Positions 45,270 to 53,457 of a DNA stretch of 64,000 nt are shown piece by piece. The notes under the pieces were generated by a model. That model did no database searches. It saw only the letters and a list, made by a program, of their open reading frames with translations, and was not told where the DNA came from. The stretch is from NCBI RefSeq assembly GCF_036898465.1, contig NZ_JARUMJ010000001.1, positions 8,866,001 to 8,930,000 of the forward strand, in the 5' to 3' direction. This DNA is from Streptomyces sp. B21-105. Lineage in GTDB: Bacteria > Actinomycetota > Actinomycetes > Streptomycetales > Streptomycetaceae. How positions within the stretch are numbered: the stretch's first letter is position 1; every line of letters starts with the position of its first letter. Position numbers and translations under genes: made by a program.

Positions 45270-46115
45270 ATGCCGGCGACGACGACCGTGCAGACCGCTG
45301 GACAGACGGTGGACGTACCGGAGATCGCAGACCCTTCCAAGGTCGCGCCGAGGGACGCGCGGAAGTTGTCGAAGCTGTTCTTCGACCAGCTGGCGGTGCT
45401 GGAGGAGGGTTCGCCGGAGTACCAGTACGCGCGGAACACGCTGATCGAGATGAACATGTCGTTGGTGCGGTTCGCGGCCGGCCGGTTCCGCAGTCGGGGG
45501 CCGGAGGAGATGGAGGACATCGTCCAGGTCGGCATGATCGGTCTGATCAAGGCGATCGACCGGTTCGAGCTGACGCGTGAGGTGGAGTTCACGTCGTTCG
45601 CGGTGCCGTACATCGTGGGGGAGATCAAGCGGTTCTTCCGGGACACCACGTGGGCCGTCCATGTGCCCCGCCGGCTGCAGGAAGCCCGTGTCCAGCTCGC
45701 CCGCGCCAAGGAGGAACTGCGCAGCCGCCTCGGCCGTACGCCCACCACCAAGGAGCTCGCCGAGCTGATGAGCCTGCCGGAGCACGAGGTCGTCGAGGCC
45801 CAGCTGGCCTCCAACGGCTACACGTCGGCCTCCCTGGACGCGACGATCAACGGCAGCGAGGACGGCGAGTCGGCGCTGGCGGACTTCATCGGCGACGAGG
45901 ACGCCGCGCTGGGCCTGATCGAGGACTTCCACGCGCTCGCCCCGATGATCGCCGAACTCGACGAACGCGACCGCAGGATCATCCACTGGCGGTTCGTCGA
46001 GGAGCTGACCCAGGCCCAGATCGGCGAACGTCTCGGCGTCTCCCAGATGCACGTCTCCCGGCTGATCTCCCGTCTCCTGGCGCGCCTGCGCGAAGGCATG
46101 CTCAGCACCGCCTGA
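45270..46115 (+). CDS. SigB/SigF/SigG-family stress sigma factor
   Basis: The 281-residue protein has sigma-70 region 2 (NTLIEMNMSLVRFAAGRFRSRGPEEMEDIVQVGMIGLIKAIDRFEL...SFAVPYIVGEIKRFFRD). Region 3 is VPRRLQEARVQLARAKEELRSRLGRTPTTKELAELM, and region 4 is RIIHWRFVEELTQAQIGERLGVSQMHVSRLISRLL. This is the group 3 SigB/SigF type, controlling osmotic, oxidative or sporulation genes in Streptomyces. ATG 45270 follows GGGGAGGG. No anti-sigma gene is adjacent; the RsbW-like ATPase at 35361 is 10 kb away. Confidence 0.92.
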   Translation: MPATTTVQTAGQTVDVPEIADPSKVAPRDARKLSKLFFDQLAVLEEGSPEYQYARNTLIEMNMSLVRFAAGRFRSRGPEEMEDIVQVGMIGLIKAIDRFELTREVEFTSFAVPYIVGEIKRFFRDTTWAVHVPRRLQEARVQLARAKEELRSRLGRTPTTKELAELMSLPEHEVVEAQLASNGYTSASLDATINGSEDGESALADFIGDEDAALGLIEDFHALAPMIAELDERDRRIIHWRFVEELTQAQIGERLGVSQMHVSRLISRLLARLREGMLSTA

Positions 46116-46210
46116 CGGGCACGGAGCTCGCAGCGGGACGGCTCGCCGGCGGAGTGCCGTCGTATCGTTCGGCCCATGACGCACGGCAGAGGATCCGGCC
46201 CGGTGGCCCG

Positions 46211-46735
46211 ATGAGCGGCTGGTGGGACTATCTGGAGGAACAGACCCGCCGGGAGGTCGACGCCGAGGTGCTGCGCGACCGCCACATCATGGCGGTCAAG
46301 GTCGTCCGAGAGGCCCTGCGACCGCTGGAACTGGATCTGCGGGAGGCGGAGCAGGTCGTTCACGCGCGGTACGCGGCCCTCGGCGACCGCGTGCAGTACA
46401 GGCCGCCCGATCCGCTCGACACCCCCTCACTCGTGGCCCGCGCCGCTGCGCTGCCGGGCCGGGTGGTGGCGGTCGAGGCGCTGTGGGACGGCGACACCGT
46501 CCACGACTGGTTCGTGGTGCTCGTCGCGGTCCTCGACGACGACTCGGGCGGGGAAGCATGCCTGGCCGTCGTCCACCACCGCCGTGGCGGGCCCGCTCCG
46601 GGCGCGGCGGCCGCCGCGGCGGGCCGGGCCCTGGCCGACGTCCTCGGGGTGCCGTTCCACTTCCCCTCACCGGACGCACCCGACGACGAGGCCCCGCGCC
46701 GGCGAACGGTCCGGCCGCTGCCCGGAACACCGTGA
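46211..46735 (+). CDS. Hypothetical protein
   Basis: The 174-residue cytoplasmic protein is not recognised. It starts MSGWWDYLEEQTRREVDAEVLRDRHIM with a charged helical region, then a beta-rich segment (RVVAVEALWDGDTVHDWFVVLVAVLDDDSGG) and a Pro/Arg-rich tail. The start is ATG 46211. The stop lies inside a 40-base perfect palindrome. It is not clearly linked to the sigma-factor gene 95 bases upstream. Confidence 0.6.
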   Translation: MSGWWDYLEEQTRREVDAEVLRDRHIMAVKVVREALRPLELDLREAEQVVHARYAALGDRVQYRPPDPLDTPSLVARAAALPGRVVAVEALWDGDTVHDWFVVLVAVLDDDSGGEACLAVVHHRRGGPAPGAAAAAAGRALADVLGVPFHFPSPDAPDDEAPRRRTVRPLPGTP

Positions 46736-46755
46736 TCACGGTGTTCCGGGCAGCG
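46716..46755. terminator. Forty-base perfect palindrome acting as terminator
   Basis: The two 20-base arms (46716-46735 and 46736-46755) are exact complements with no spacer, centred on TGA|TCA. The left arm includes the last seven codons' end and the stop of the upstream gene. It is a likely terminator; the TGATCA centre and length also resemble a protein-binding palindrome. Confidence 0.7.
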
Positions 46756-46887
46756 TGATCACCGACCTCGGGATCGAGTGGTCGTAGCCCGGCGTCCGCA
46801 GCCGCCCGCACGGCACGTGCGCGGTTGCTCTCGTCGGTCAGGACAGAACCCCGCGCAGGCGTCAACCGGCCGCGCCTCGCCGTTCGT

Positions 46888-47241
46888 TCAGGCGGGCTGC
46901 CACAGTTCGACCCGATTGCCCTCGGGGTCGACCACCCAGCCGAACCGGCCGACCCCCGCCATGTCCTGCGTCTCCTCGGCCACGTCCGCCCCCCGGGCGC
47001 GCAGTTGCGCGAGCATCGCGTCGAGGTCGCGAACCCGGAAGTTGAGCATGGTCCGCTGGGAGCGGGACCCGAAGTAGTCGGTCCCGGACTCGAATGTCGC
47101 GAACACCGTCGGTCCGGTCTCCTGACGCCACAGGCCGTGGTCGTCGGCGTCCAGACCCAGGCAGTCGCGGTACCACGCGCCCAGGGCCGCGGGATCTGCG
47201 GCCCGCAGGAAGTACCCACCGATTCCCAGCACACGTTCCAT
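46888..47241 (-). CDS. VOC/glyoxalase-superfamily protein
   Basis: The 117-residue protein has the paired beta-alpha-beta VOC fold. Features seen are GIGGYFLRAADPAALGAWYRDCLGLD, the repeated strand MLNFRVRDLDAMLAQLRARGADV and the ending WVVDPEGNRVELWQP. Such proteins can be metal-dependent isomerases, dioxygenases or drug-binding proteins. No substrate is indicated. ATG 47241 is preferred (MERVLGIGG); ATG 47250 is three codons longer. Confidence 0.85.
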   Translation of the reverse strand: MERVLGIGGYFLRAADPAALGAWYRDCLGLDADDHGLWRQETGPTVFATFESGTDYFGSRSQRTMLNFRVRDLDAMLAQLRARGADVAEETQDMAGVGRFGWVVDPEGNRVELWQPA

Positions 47242-47469
47242 GCCCGCCATATTGCCGGCACCCGGGGAATCAGAGGCTGACGCGCGGCTCTGGCCCGCCG
47301 CGCCGACCAGGCGGGAACGGGCGCATCAGGCGACGTCGCAAGCAGGCCGACCACGCGCATCAGGGCACATCAGGGCACATCAGGCCCTGCTGAGCCACAG
47401 TCGCCGTCCGGCCACCGGACAGCTGCTGTGGCACGGCTGTCGGCGCGCAGCGGCCGAGGAGAGACCCGG

Positions 47470-47625
47470 TCACCAGTAATGGCGCCGTCCGGCGACGGCG
47501 TGTCCCATCGCGCCGAGAACCCACAGCACCGCCCCCACGGCCACCAGGATGACCCCGATGGTCCACAGGAAGGCGATGCCGGCGACGAGACCGATGACGA
47601 GCAGAATGACACCCAAGATGATCAT
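47470..47625 (-). CDS. Small two-helix membrane protein resembling DUF6131
   Basis: This 51-residue protein is almost entirely two hydrophobic helices (MIILGVILLVIGLVAGIAFL and TIGVILVAVGAVLWVLGAMG) with a basic end GRRHYW. It matches the small actinobacterial DUF6131-type proteins. ATG 47625 is set by AAGGGGGA eight bases upstream; the longer frame to 47733 has no such site. Such proteins often accompany stress genes. The role is unknown. Confidence 0.75.
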   Translation of the reverse strand: MIILGVILLVIGLVAGIAFLWTIGVILVAVGAVLWVLGAMGHAVAGRRHYW

Positions 47626-48026
47626 GACGTCCCCCTTGGGGAGCGGTTGGGGAGCGGTTGGCTGCCACGTCGCGAGCGGCGGGGCCGGTGGCCGTTGAGG
47701 AAGGGGGGGAGGGGTGGCGGCTGCGGCTGACACCAGGCCGACACTTCACCGGGGCCCTGGAAGGGTTCCGGGCTGCTTCTCCTCACCGGACAGGCGGGGC
47801 CCTGGGCAACGATGACGCCTCACCCGTGTCCGGCGGGGGTGCCGACCCCGAGTACCCGCTTTCTTCGAGCCGTGAACGGGATCGGCGCCGTCGAAACGCA
47901 ACCCGCCGGAATCGGACTCCCAGCCTGTCCGGCTCAGCCCACGCGCGGACGGTTCGACACGCTGGTCAACTGAGCAGAGGACTCCGCACCTCCGCACCTC
48001 GTCGCCTCACTGCAAGGGAAGTCAGC
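47626..48026. other. Intergenic region without a supported gene
   Basis: This 401-base divergent region holds the promoters of the small membrane protein and the monooxygenase-like gene. Overlapping frames are Arg/Pro-rich shadows. I see no long inverted repeat or recognisable operator. Confidence 0.45.
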
Positions 48027-48323
48027 ATGGCCATCGTCGTGGTTCTCGAAATGCCGGGGATGACCCAGGCCCAGTACGAGCAGAGCGCGGACAAGGTGGC
48101 CGGCCGCCCCGGTCCGGTCAAGAGCCCCGACGACTGGCCTGTGGCCGGGCTCATCTCGCACACGTCCGCACCCATGGACGACGGCTGGCTCGTCGTGGAC
48201 GTCTGGGAGTCGGAGGAGGCGTTCCGCGAGTTCGGCAAGATCCTCCTCCCGATCCTCCAGGAAATCGGCCTCTCGGACGTCGAACCGCGGACCTTCCCGG
48301 TGTTCAACGTCGTCACCCGGTAG
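48027..48323 (+). CDS. Small dimeric alpha/beta-barrel (ABM-like) protein
   Basis: The 98-residue protein has the ferredoxin-like pattern of antibiotic-biosynthesis-monooxygenase relatives (MAIVVVLEMPGMTQAQYEQSADKV, GWLVVDVWESEEAFREFGKILLPIL, PRTFPVFNVV). Known relatives bind small aromatics or are of unknown role. ATG 48027 follows AAGGGAAG. Its stop codon lies in the first unit of a 7-base tandem repeat. Confidence 0.7.
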   Translation: MAIVVVLEMPGMTQAQYEQSADKVAGRPGPVKSPDDWPVAGLISHTSAPMDDGWLVVDVWESEEAFREFGKILLPILQEIGLSDVEPRTFPVFNVVTR

Positions 48324-48353
48324 CCGGTAGCCGGTAGCCGGTAGCCGGTAGCC
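48319..48353 (+). repeat. Five tandem copies of GGTAGCC
   Basis: Five exact 7-base units start at the last codon and stop of the preceding gene and run into its 3' untranslated region. This is a simple repeat that could vary in copy number by slippage. The stop codon in the first unit would be kept. Confidence 0.9.
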
Positions 48354-48407
48354 GGGCGCCGCACCGTGCGGCTCATGGAACGTGCTCTCTTGAAGAGCGA
48401 CCTCCCC

Positions 48408-48435
48408 GGTGCCTCGTCCGCGCGGACGAGGCACC
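48408..48435. terminator. Palindromic terminator
   Basis: GGTGCCTCGTCCGC and GCGGACGAGGCACC form a 28-base perfect palindrome between the monooxygenase-like gene and the RraA-like gene. Confidence 0.7.
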
Positions 48436-48518
48436 CGTCGTGCACCGGCCCGTGGCGGTGGTGAGAAGGTGAAAGGGACGGGCCCGGGGCGGACGGGCCG
48501 GCGCAACGAGGGGGACCC

Positions 48519-49154
48519 ATGACAGACACGACCGCAGCGGCCGCCGCGTTCGCGGAGATCCCGACCACGACCCTTGCGGACGTCGTCGGCCGTGAGCAGG
48601 TCATGGAGATGGGCATCCGCCCGCTGTGGACGCCGGTGCCCCGCGTGGCCGGGCCGGCGTTCACCGTGCGATGCCCCCCGGGCGACAACCTCATGCTGCA
48701 CGCGGCGATCCACCGCGCGGAGAAGGGCGCCGTCATCGTCGTCGAGTCGGGAGACCTGGAGTACGCGCTGGCCGGCGGCAACGTGTGCGCCGTCGCGCAA
48801 CGCCGGGGCGTGGCAGCCTTCGTCGCCGACGGGCTCATCCGCGATCTGACCGAGGTGAGGGAGATGGGCTTCCCCGTGTTCGCGCGGGGGGTGATCCCCT
48901 TCCCCGGGGGCAAGAAGGCGGTCCAGCCGCTCAACGCCCCGGTGCGCTGCGCCGGAGTCGCCGTGCACCCCGGTGACATCGTCGTCGCCGATGAGGAAGG
49001 CATCGTGGTCGTCCCCTCCGCCAACACGCGGAACACGCTGACCACTGCCCGGGCGAAGCTCGCCAAGGAGGCCACCGAGACCCTCGACGTGTGGGAGACG
49101 GCCCACCGCGCCCGTATCGACGAAATCCTGCGCGCCGAGGGCTTCGAGGGCTGA
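48519..49154 (+). CDS. RraA-like / 4-hydroxy-4-methyl-2-oxoglutarate aldolase-family protein
   Basis: The 211-residue protein matches the RraA fold. It has GPAFTVRCPPGDNLMLHAAIHRAEKGAVIVVES, the central GGNVCAVAQRRGVAAFVADGLIRDL and GDIVVADEEGIVVVPS. In aldolase members the GxxxxxxxxxxxxRD arrangement holds the metal and pyruvate, and the Gly and Arg-Asp are present here (DGLIRD). It could be a class II aldolase on aromatic-degradation intermediates or an RNase E-regulator homologue. The former is more likely in actinobacteria. ATG 48519 follows GAGGGGGA. Confidence 0.87.
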   Translation: MTDTTAAAAAFAEIPTTTLADVVGREQVMEMGIRPLWTPVPRVAGPAFTVRCPPGDNLMLHAAIHRAEKGAVIVVESGDLEYALAGGNVCAVAQRRGVAAFVADGLIRDLTEVREMGFPVFARGVIPFPGGKKAVQPLNAPVRCAGVAVHPGDIVVADEEGIVVVPSANTRNTLTTARAKLAKEATETLDVWETAHRARIDEILRAEGFEG

Positions 49155-49196
49155 CGCGCTCACCCGCAGAGGGACCCTCGCCGCATCGCAGGGCGC

Positions 49197-49262
49197 TCAG
49201 TCGAGACAGAACTCGTTGCCTTCGGCGTCCCGCATCCACCGGCACGACTCGTTGTCCTCGTC
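49197..49262 (-). pseudogene. C-terminal remnant of a VOC-family gene
   Basis: Read on the minus strand, the last 21 codons before a TGA give CRWMRDAEGNEFCLD, the usual ending of glyoxalase-like VOC proteins. Upstream sequence (from 49263 on) does not continue the fold; it is Arg/Ser-rich and runs antisense into the MFS gene. It looks like the preserved tail of a deleted gene. Confidence 0.5.
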
Positions 49263-49325
49263 GGCGAAAGAGGTGCGACCGCTTTCGGACGGGGTGTCAC
49301 CAGTGAACTCCCGCCGGGACTTGGG

Positions 49326-49380
49326 CCGGCGTACCGCTGGACGCCAGGCGCCCGGGCCGCCCCGGCGTACCGCTGGACGC
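49326..49380 (+). repeat. Two direct 19-base repeats upstream of the MFS gene
   Basis: CCGGCGTACCGCTGGACGC occurs at 49326-49344 and again at 49362-49380, 36 bases apart and 40-95 bases before the MFS start. They may be a binding site array or a local duplication. Confidence 0.8.
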
Positions 49381-49419
49381 TGGGCTATGGTGCTCACTGC
49401 GCCTGACGCGAGGGAGATC

Positions 49420-50697
49420 ATGGAGTCCGCCGAGGAGTCACCGACGACCACCAGCACGCCGTGGGGAAGCGCGCCTTTCCGACGGTTTCTTTCGGCCCAT
49501 GTCATCTCGGTCACCGGCTCCGCGATGGCGCCCCTCGCACTGGCCTACTCCGTCATCGAGCAGGGCGGGGGGGCGGGTTCCCTCGGCCTCGTGCTCGCCA
49601 CGAACACCGTCCCCATGATCGTGTTCCTGCTGGCCGGAGGTGTCTACGCGGACCGCCTGTCCCGAAGCCGGCTCCTGTTCCTCGGCAACCTGCTGGCCGG
49701 GGGCGCCCAGGGAGTGCTGGCCGTCACGGTGGCCACGGGACATGCGACGACGGCCTCGATCGCGGCCTGCGGTTTCGTGTCGGGCACGGCGGCCTCGTTC
49801 AGCGGGCCGGCCGCCCAGGGCGCCGTCGCGCAGATCGTTCCCGCTGAGCATCTGCAACAGGCCAACGCGTTGCTCAGACTGCCGACCAACGCGGTCAAGG
49901 TACTGGCTCCGGTCGTCGGAGGGTTCGTCGTCGCCGTGAGCGGCGCGGCGTGGGCCCTGGCCTGGGACGCGTTCACGTTCGCCGCCGCGGCGGTGCTGCT
50001 TCTCGGGCTGCGCCTGGACGCTCCGCCCTCCGGTTCCGGCAGTGCGCCGGCGGATCTGCGGGCCGGCTGGACGAGCTTCTGGTCGCGTACCTGGTTGTGG
50101 ACCTACACGGCCGCCGGCACCGTCCTCGTCGCGGCCTGGCTGGCGGGTTTCCAGCTTCTCGGCCCACTCGTCGCCGCGTCGCAGTACGCCGGGGCGCGCG
50201 ACTGGGGCCTGATCCAGGCGGCCTTCGCCTCCGGACTGCTGGCGGGAACCGTTGTGTGCCTGTGCTGGAAGCCGTACCGACTGCTCGTGGTCGCGATCGC
50301 CGCCGGAGGTGCGCTCGTGCTCCCCCTGGCTGCCATGGCCTGCGCGCTGCCCCTGCCGCTCGTGCTGGCGGCCGCGCTGCTGGCCGGAGTCGGCCTCGAC
50401 GTCACCGTCGTCGCGTGGACCACCGCGTTCCAGCAGCATGTGCCTCAGGAGGAACAGGGCCGGTTGATCGCGTTCAACGGGATCGGGGAGCGTCTGGCCA
50501 TCCCGGCCGGCTACCTCGTCACCGCTCTCGCGGCCCACTCCTTCGACGCGCGGACGGTGCTGCTGGCATGCGCCGCGATGATCGCCGCCGTGACCGTGCT
50601 CAACCTCTGCGTCCCGGCCGTGCACCGTGTCGACCGCCTGACTCCGGTCGACCGGCCGGGGGCGACGAACGACCGTCGCGAGGTGGAACAGACGTAG
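49420..50697 (+). CDS. Major facilitator superfamily transporter
   Basis: The protein of about 425 residues has ten to twelve hydrophobic helices. The MFS loop between helices 2 and 3 reads GGVYADRLSRSRLLFLGNL. VAQIVPAEHLQQANALLRLPTNAVKVLAPVVGG is typical of the MFS_3 (enterobactin exporter/multidrug) group. It probably exports a small molecule by proton antiport. ATG 49420 has AGGGAG close upstream; ATG 49387 is an alternative. Direct 19-base repeats precede it. Confidence 0.85.
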   Translation: MESAEESPTTTSTPWGSAPFRRFLSAHVISVTGSAMAPLALAYSVIEQGGGAGSLGLVLATNTVPMIVFLLAGGVYADRLSRSRLLFLGNLLAGGAQGVLAVTVATGHATTASIAACGFVSGTAASFSGPAAQGAVAQIVPAEHLQQANALLRLPTNAVKVLAPVVGGFVVAVSGAAWALAWDAFTFAAAAVLLLGLRLDAPPSGSGSAPADLRAGWTSFWSRTWLWTYTAAGTVLVAAWLAGFQLLGPLVAASQYAGARDWGLIQAAFASGLLAGTVVCLCWKPYRLLVVAIAAGGALVLPLAAMACALPLPLVLAAALLAGVGLDVTVVAWTTAFQQHVPQEEQGRLIAFNGIGERLAIPAGYLVTALAAHSFDARTVLLACAAMIAAVTVLNLCVPAVHRVDRLTPVDRPGATNDRREVEQT

Positions 50698-50726
50698 TGG
50701 CTCCGACGGCGCGGTTCGCGCCCGGG

Positions 50727-51359
50727 TCATGGAGCCAGGTCGCGCTCGTCCTCGAGGCGGACCTCCAGCTCGGGCCAGTGTGCGCGCCACCGCGTCAGAT
50801 CGTCCGCGGCCGGTGGCCCTTGCGTGCGCAGCGACGTGAGGGGCAGGAAGCGGACGAGCGTTCCGGTGGTGCCGTCGGCGTCGAGCGGGTTCAGGTCACT
50901 CACGGGGACGCCATGCTCGTAGCGCTGGGTCCAGGCACCGTGGTGACGGCGGTTGGTGTGAACCAGCCACTCACTGAGCGCCGCCACGACGGACATCCCG
51001 CGACGGGGATGCCCGTCCGGAAGTCGCTGCGCGTCCGGGAAGTCGAAGAACCGCAGGTCCTTCGTCGCCATCACCGGCTTCTTCACCGTACGACCGTGGG
51101 CGTCGACCCGGGTGTCGGTGCCCCGTCCGTCGTCCGCCACGGACACGGAGCCGTCGCGGTGTAGAGTGACGACGCACCGCCCCCCGGCCCGTTCGGACGC
51201 CTCGTCGGCGGCGTACGCGACGACTTCGAGGACGAGGTGCGCCGGGCCGCCGGGGGCGAAGGTCTGCGGCTCATGGCGAATCCGGGCGAGATGGTCCAGA
51301 TCCACGGTGCCGGCCCAGTCGTGGGTGGTGTTGGTCCAGGAGGCCGTTGCTTCGTCCAT
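50727..51359 (-). CDS. GyrB/ParE ATPase-domain-like protein, probably ATPase-dead
   Basis: The roughly 210-residue protein follows the GyrB N-terminal GHKL domain. PAHLVLEVVAYAADEASERA matches HHLVYEVVDNSVDEAL. DGSVSVADDGRGTDTR matches the DNGRG box, GMSVVAALSEWLVHTNRR matches GVSVVNALS, and TTGTLVRFLP matches GTTVRF. The Mg-binding Asn of gyrase is replaced (VAYAADEA) and the P-loop-like GVG region is lost, so ATP turnover is unlikely. The transducer, Toprim and tail are missing. The start at ATG 51359 is uncertain (GTG 51377 is upstream). It is a second gyrase-B-derived fragment in this window. Confidence 0.7.
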   Translation of the reverse strand: MDEATASWTNTTHDWAGTVDLDHLARIRHEPQTFAPGGPAHLVLEVVAYAADEASERAGGRCVVTLHRDGSVSVADDGRGTDTRVDAHGRTVKKPVMATKDLRFFDFPDAQRLPDGHPRRGMSVVAALSEWLVHTNRRHHGAWTQRYEHGVPVSDLNPLDADGTTGTLVRFLPLTSLRTQGPPAADDLTRWRAHWPELEVRLEDERDLAP

Positions 51360-51457
51360 CCGGCAAGTATCCAGCACCCCGGCTGCGGCGAGCGGGGACT
51401 CCCGGAACGAGCGGCGCAGCCCCGCGCTGCCTCAGGACCGAGCACACACCGGGATGC

Positions 51458-52051
51458 CTACGCCCTACCCCCACCGGGCAACGACGCCTTGAACGCCCGG
51501 AGATCAGCGACGGCGAGGGTCTGCTCCGCGTCGTGCGCCTCGAAGGTGCCGACGCGCTGGAAGCCGAGGCGCGTCGCGAGCCGCAGGGAACGCTCGTTGG
51601 CGGTCTGGGTCACGATCAGGACCGGCTGGTCGGGCAGTTCGACGGCAGCCGCGCGCAACGCGGCCGAGGCGGCCTCGAGAGCCAGCCCCGCGCCCCAACT
51701 GCCGCGCCGGAGCAGGTAGCTCAGCTCCAGCTCCGCGCCTTCCTCCGTGAGATGCCCGGGAAGGTCGGGGGAGCGGTGGTCGAGTACGAGGGTTCCGACG
51801 CAGCGGTCGGTTTCCTTGTCGGCGATGACATAGGTGCCGGGCCTGGCGGCTACGGCGCCGATGCCGTTCGCGTCGAAGTACTGCTCGACGACGCTCCGGG
51901 GGCGTGGCCCGCCGAGGTGGGCACGGACCTGCGGATCAGTCTGGAGCTCGATCAGGCCCTCTACGTCCCCGTCATACGCTCTGCGCAGCCTGAGGCGGTC
52001 CGTGAGGATCTCCGGGGCAGACAGCGTGGGCAACGGGTTCATGCCGGTCAT
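51458..52051 (-). CDS. GNAT-family N-acetyltransferase (RimJ/RimL type)
   Basis: The 197-residue protein has the GNAT fold of the RimJ type. It has LTDRLRLRRAYDGDVEGLIEL at the start and the acetyl-CoA-binding region LELSYLLRRGSWGAGLALEAASA. ANERSLRLATRLGFQRVGTFEAHD comes near the end. The acetyl-CoA loop is RGSWGAG rather than the full Q/RxxGxG/A, acceptable for this subgroup. The ATG overlaps the stop of the neighbouring acetyltransferase gene (ATGA), so the two are co-translated. The substrate is unknown. Confidence 0.87.
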   Translation of the reverse strand: MTGMNPLPTLSAPEILTDRLRLRRAYDGDVEGLIELQTDPQVRAHLGGPRPRSVVEQYFDANGIGAVAARPGTYVIADKETDRCVGTLVLDHRSPDLPGHLTEEGAELELSYLLRRGSWGAGLALEAASAALRAAAVELPDQPVLIVTQTANERSLRLATRLGFQRVGTFEAHDAEQTLAVADLRAFKASLPGGGRA

Positions 52052-53010
52052 TGTCCCCTCACCAGGTCTCCCGGCAACCGCGGCGTGAGCGTCTTGCTGT
52101 AGACGGTGGAACTGCGCCGGACCGTCATGCCGATCCGCTCGTACAGCGACAGTGCCCCGGTGTCCGAGTGCGTCCACAGCGTGCACGTCCGCATCCCGTG
52201 GGCGTGGAAGGCGCGGAACGCCTCCCGCAGCAGCATGCGCGCGATCCCCCGGTTGCGGTGGTCGCGCCGTACCGCGACCCGCTCGACGTATCCCTCACTG
52301 TTCCCCTCGTCCTTGCCCGGGCCGTTCAACGACAGCACCGCGCCGACCATCTGATCGCCCGCGAAGGCGATCGGCGACGCCGCCGGCTCGAACGTCGCGC
52401 GTTCGACGGTGTGCCGGGCCCACTCCTCGTACGACTGCCGCCGCTGCTGCCACTCGTCGAACGCGTCCTCGGCAAGCTGGTGCACCGCTCGCCCGTCGCC
52501 GGGCCGGAACGGCCGGACCACGATCCCTTCGGGCGGCTCGGGCGCCACCGGTTCGTCCGGCAGCGCGATCTCCAGGAGCCACTCCGTGACGAGCGGGGAG
52601 TACCCCCTCGACCGCAGCAGCGCGACGGCCGCCCGGTCGCCGTCCGGGACGGTCTGGGCCAGCCTGTCACCGCCCATGCTGCGGGCCCCTGCCTCGACCC
52701 AGGCGAGCAGCGAACCGCCCAGTTCCCGCCCTCGATGGTCGGGGTGGACATCGACCGTGGACCGCCGCCCCCGCACCCACCCCCACCCGGCCGGCCGCCC
52801 GCCGTGGTCGTGGACGAGCACCGTGCCGGACGCGAGATCCAGACCCGGCTGACCGAGATCAGCGGCGATGCCGTCGGCGTCGGTCATGGCACGGCCGTGC
52901 AGCCGGTGTTCGCACGCGGCGACCAAGCGGTGGATTGCCTCGACGTCGGTCATGGTCGCCGGGCGGCTCCGGTAGCCGATCGGCAACCCGGGCAGAGGAG
53001 AGTCGGACAT
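52048..53010 (-). CDS. Two-domain GNAT acetyltransferase
   Basis: The 320-residue protein contains two GNAT domains in tandem. The first has VDVHPDHRGRELGGSLLAWVEAGA. The second has VERVAVRRDHRNRGIARMLLREAFRAFHAHGMRTCTLWTHSDTGALSLYERIGM, with a complete Q/RxxGxG/A-type loop (RNRGIA). This layout resembles mycothiol synthase-like fused acetyltransferases, but the sequence does not look like MshD itself. ATG 53010 follows CAGGG. It is coupled to the following acetyltransferase gene. Confidence 0.87.
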   Translation of the reverse strand: MSDSPLPGLPIGYRSRPATMTDVEAIHRLVAACEHRLHGRAMTDADGIAADLGQPGLDLASGTVLVHDHGGRPAGWGWVRGRRSTVDVHPDHRGRELGGSLLAWVEAGARSMGGDRLAQTVPDGDRAAVALLRSRGYSPLVTEWLLEIALPDEPVAPEPPEGIVVRPFRPGDGRAVHQLAEDAFDEWQQRRQSYEEWARHTVERATFEPAASPIAFAGDQMVGAVLSLNGPGKDEGNSEGYVERVAVRRDHRNRGIARMLLREAFRAFHAHGMRTCTLWTHSDTGALSLYERIGMTVRRSSTVYSKTLTPRLPGDLVRGQ

Positions 53011-53125
53011 AGACGAACCCTGCGCCACCCGAGGCCGCTTGTCGACCGTAATGCCTCGCCGGCGCCACGCACGGTGTCGTGGAGCCGTCTCTCGGCCCCG
53101 CCGGCTCCCCCGGCATCATGGTGAC

Positions 53126-53437
53126 ATGATCACCGTTCACCTGACCTACGAGATCGACGCCGACAAACTGGAGGACTTCGAGGAGTACGGCCGCCGCTGG
53201 GTCGCTCTGGTCAACCGTTTCGGCGGCACGCACCACGGCTACTTCCTGCCGAGCGAGGGCGACAGCGACATCGCGTACGCCCTCTTCTCGTTTCCCAGCC
53301 TCGCCGCGTACGAGCAGTACCGCACGGACAGCGTGTCCGATCCGGAGTGCCAGGAGGCATTCGAACTGGCCCGCCGCACGCGTTGCATCAGGCGGTACCA
53401 ACGCCGCTTCCTCCGCCCGCTCGACGGCGTGTCGTAG
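53126..53437 (+). CDS. NIPSNAP-family small protein
   Basis: The 103-residue protein shows the ferredoxin-like NIPSNAP pattern. It begins MITVHLTYEIDADKLEDFEEYGRRWVALVNRFGGTHHGYFLPSEG, has YALFSFPSLAAYEQYRTD, and ends with a basic helix RRTRCIRRYQRRFL. The family is small and of unknown biochemical role. ATG 53126 is used; an in-frame ATG at 53117 adds three residues. It is convergent with rph, which ends 20 bases beyond its stop. Confidence 0.8.
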   Translation: MITVHLTYEIDADKLEDFEEYGRRWVALVNRFGGTHHGYFLPSEGDSDIAYALFSFPSLAAYEQYRTDSVSDPECQEAFELARRTRCIRRYQRRFLRPLDGVS

Positions 53438-53457
53438 GCCGCTGGACGCCTGATCGG

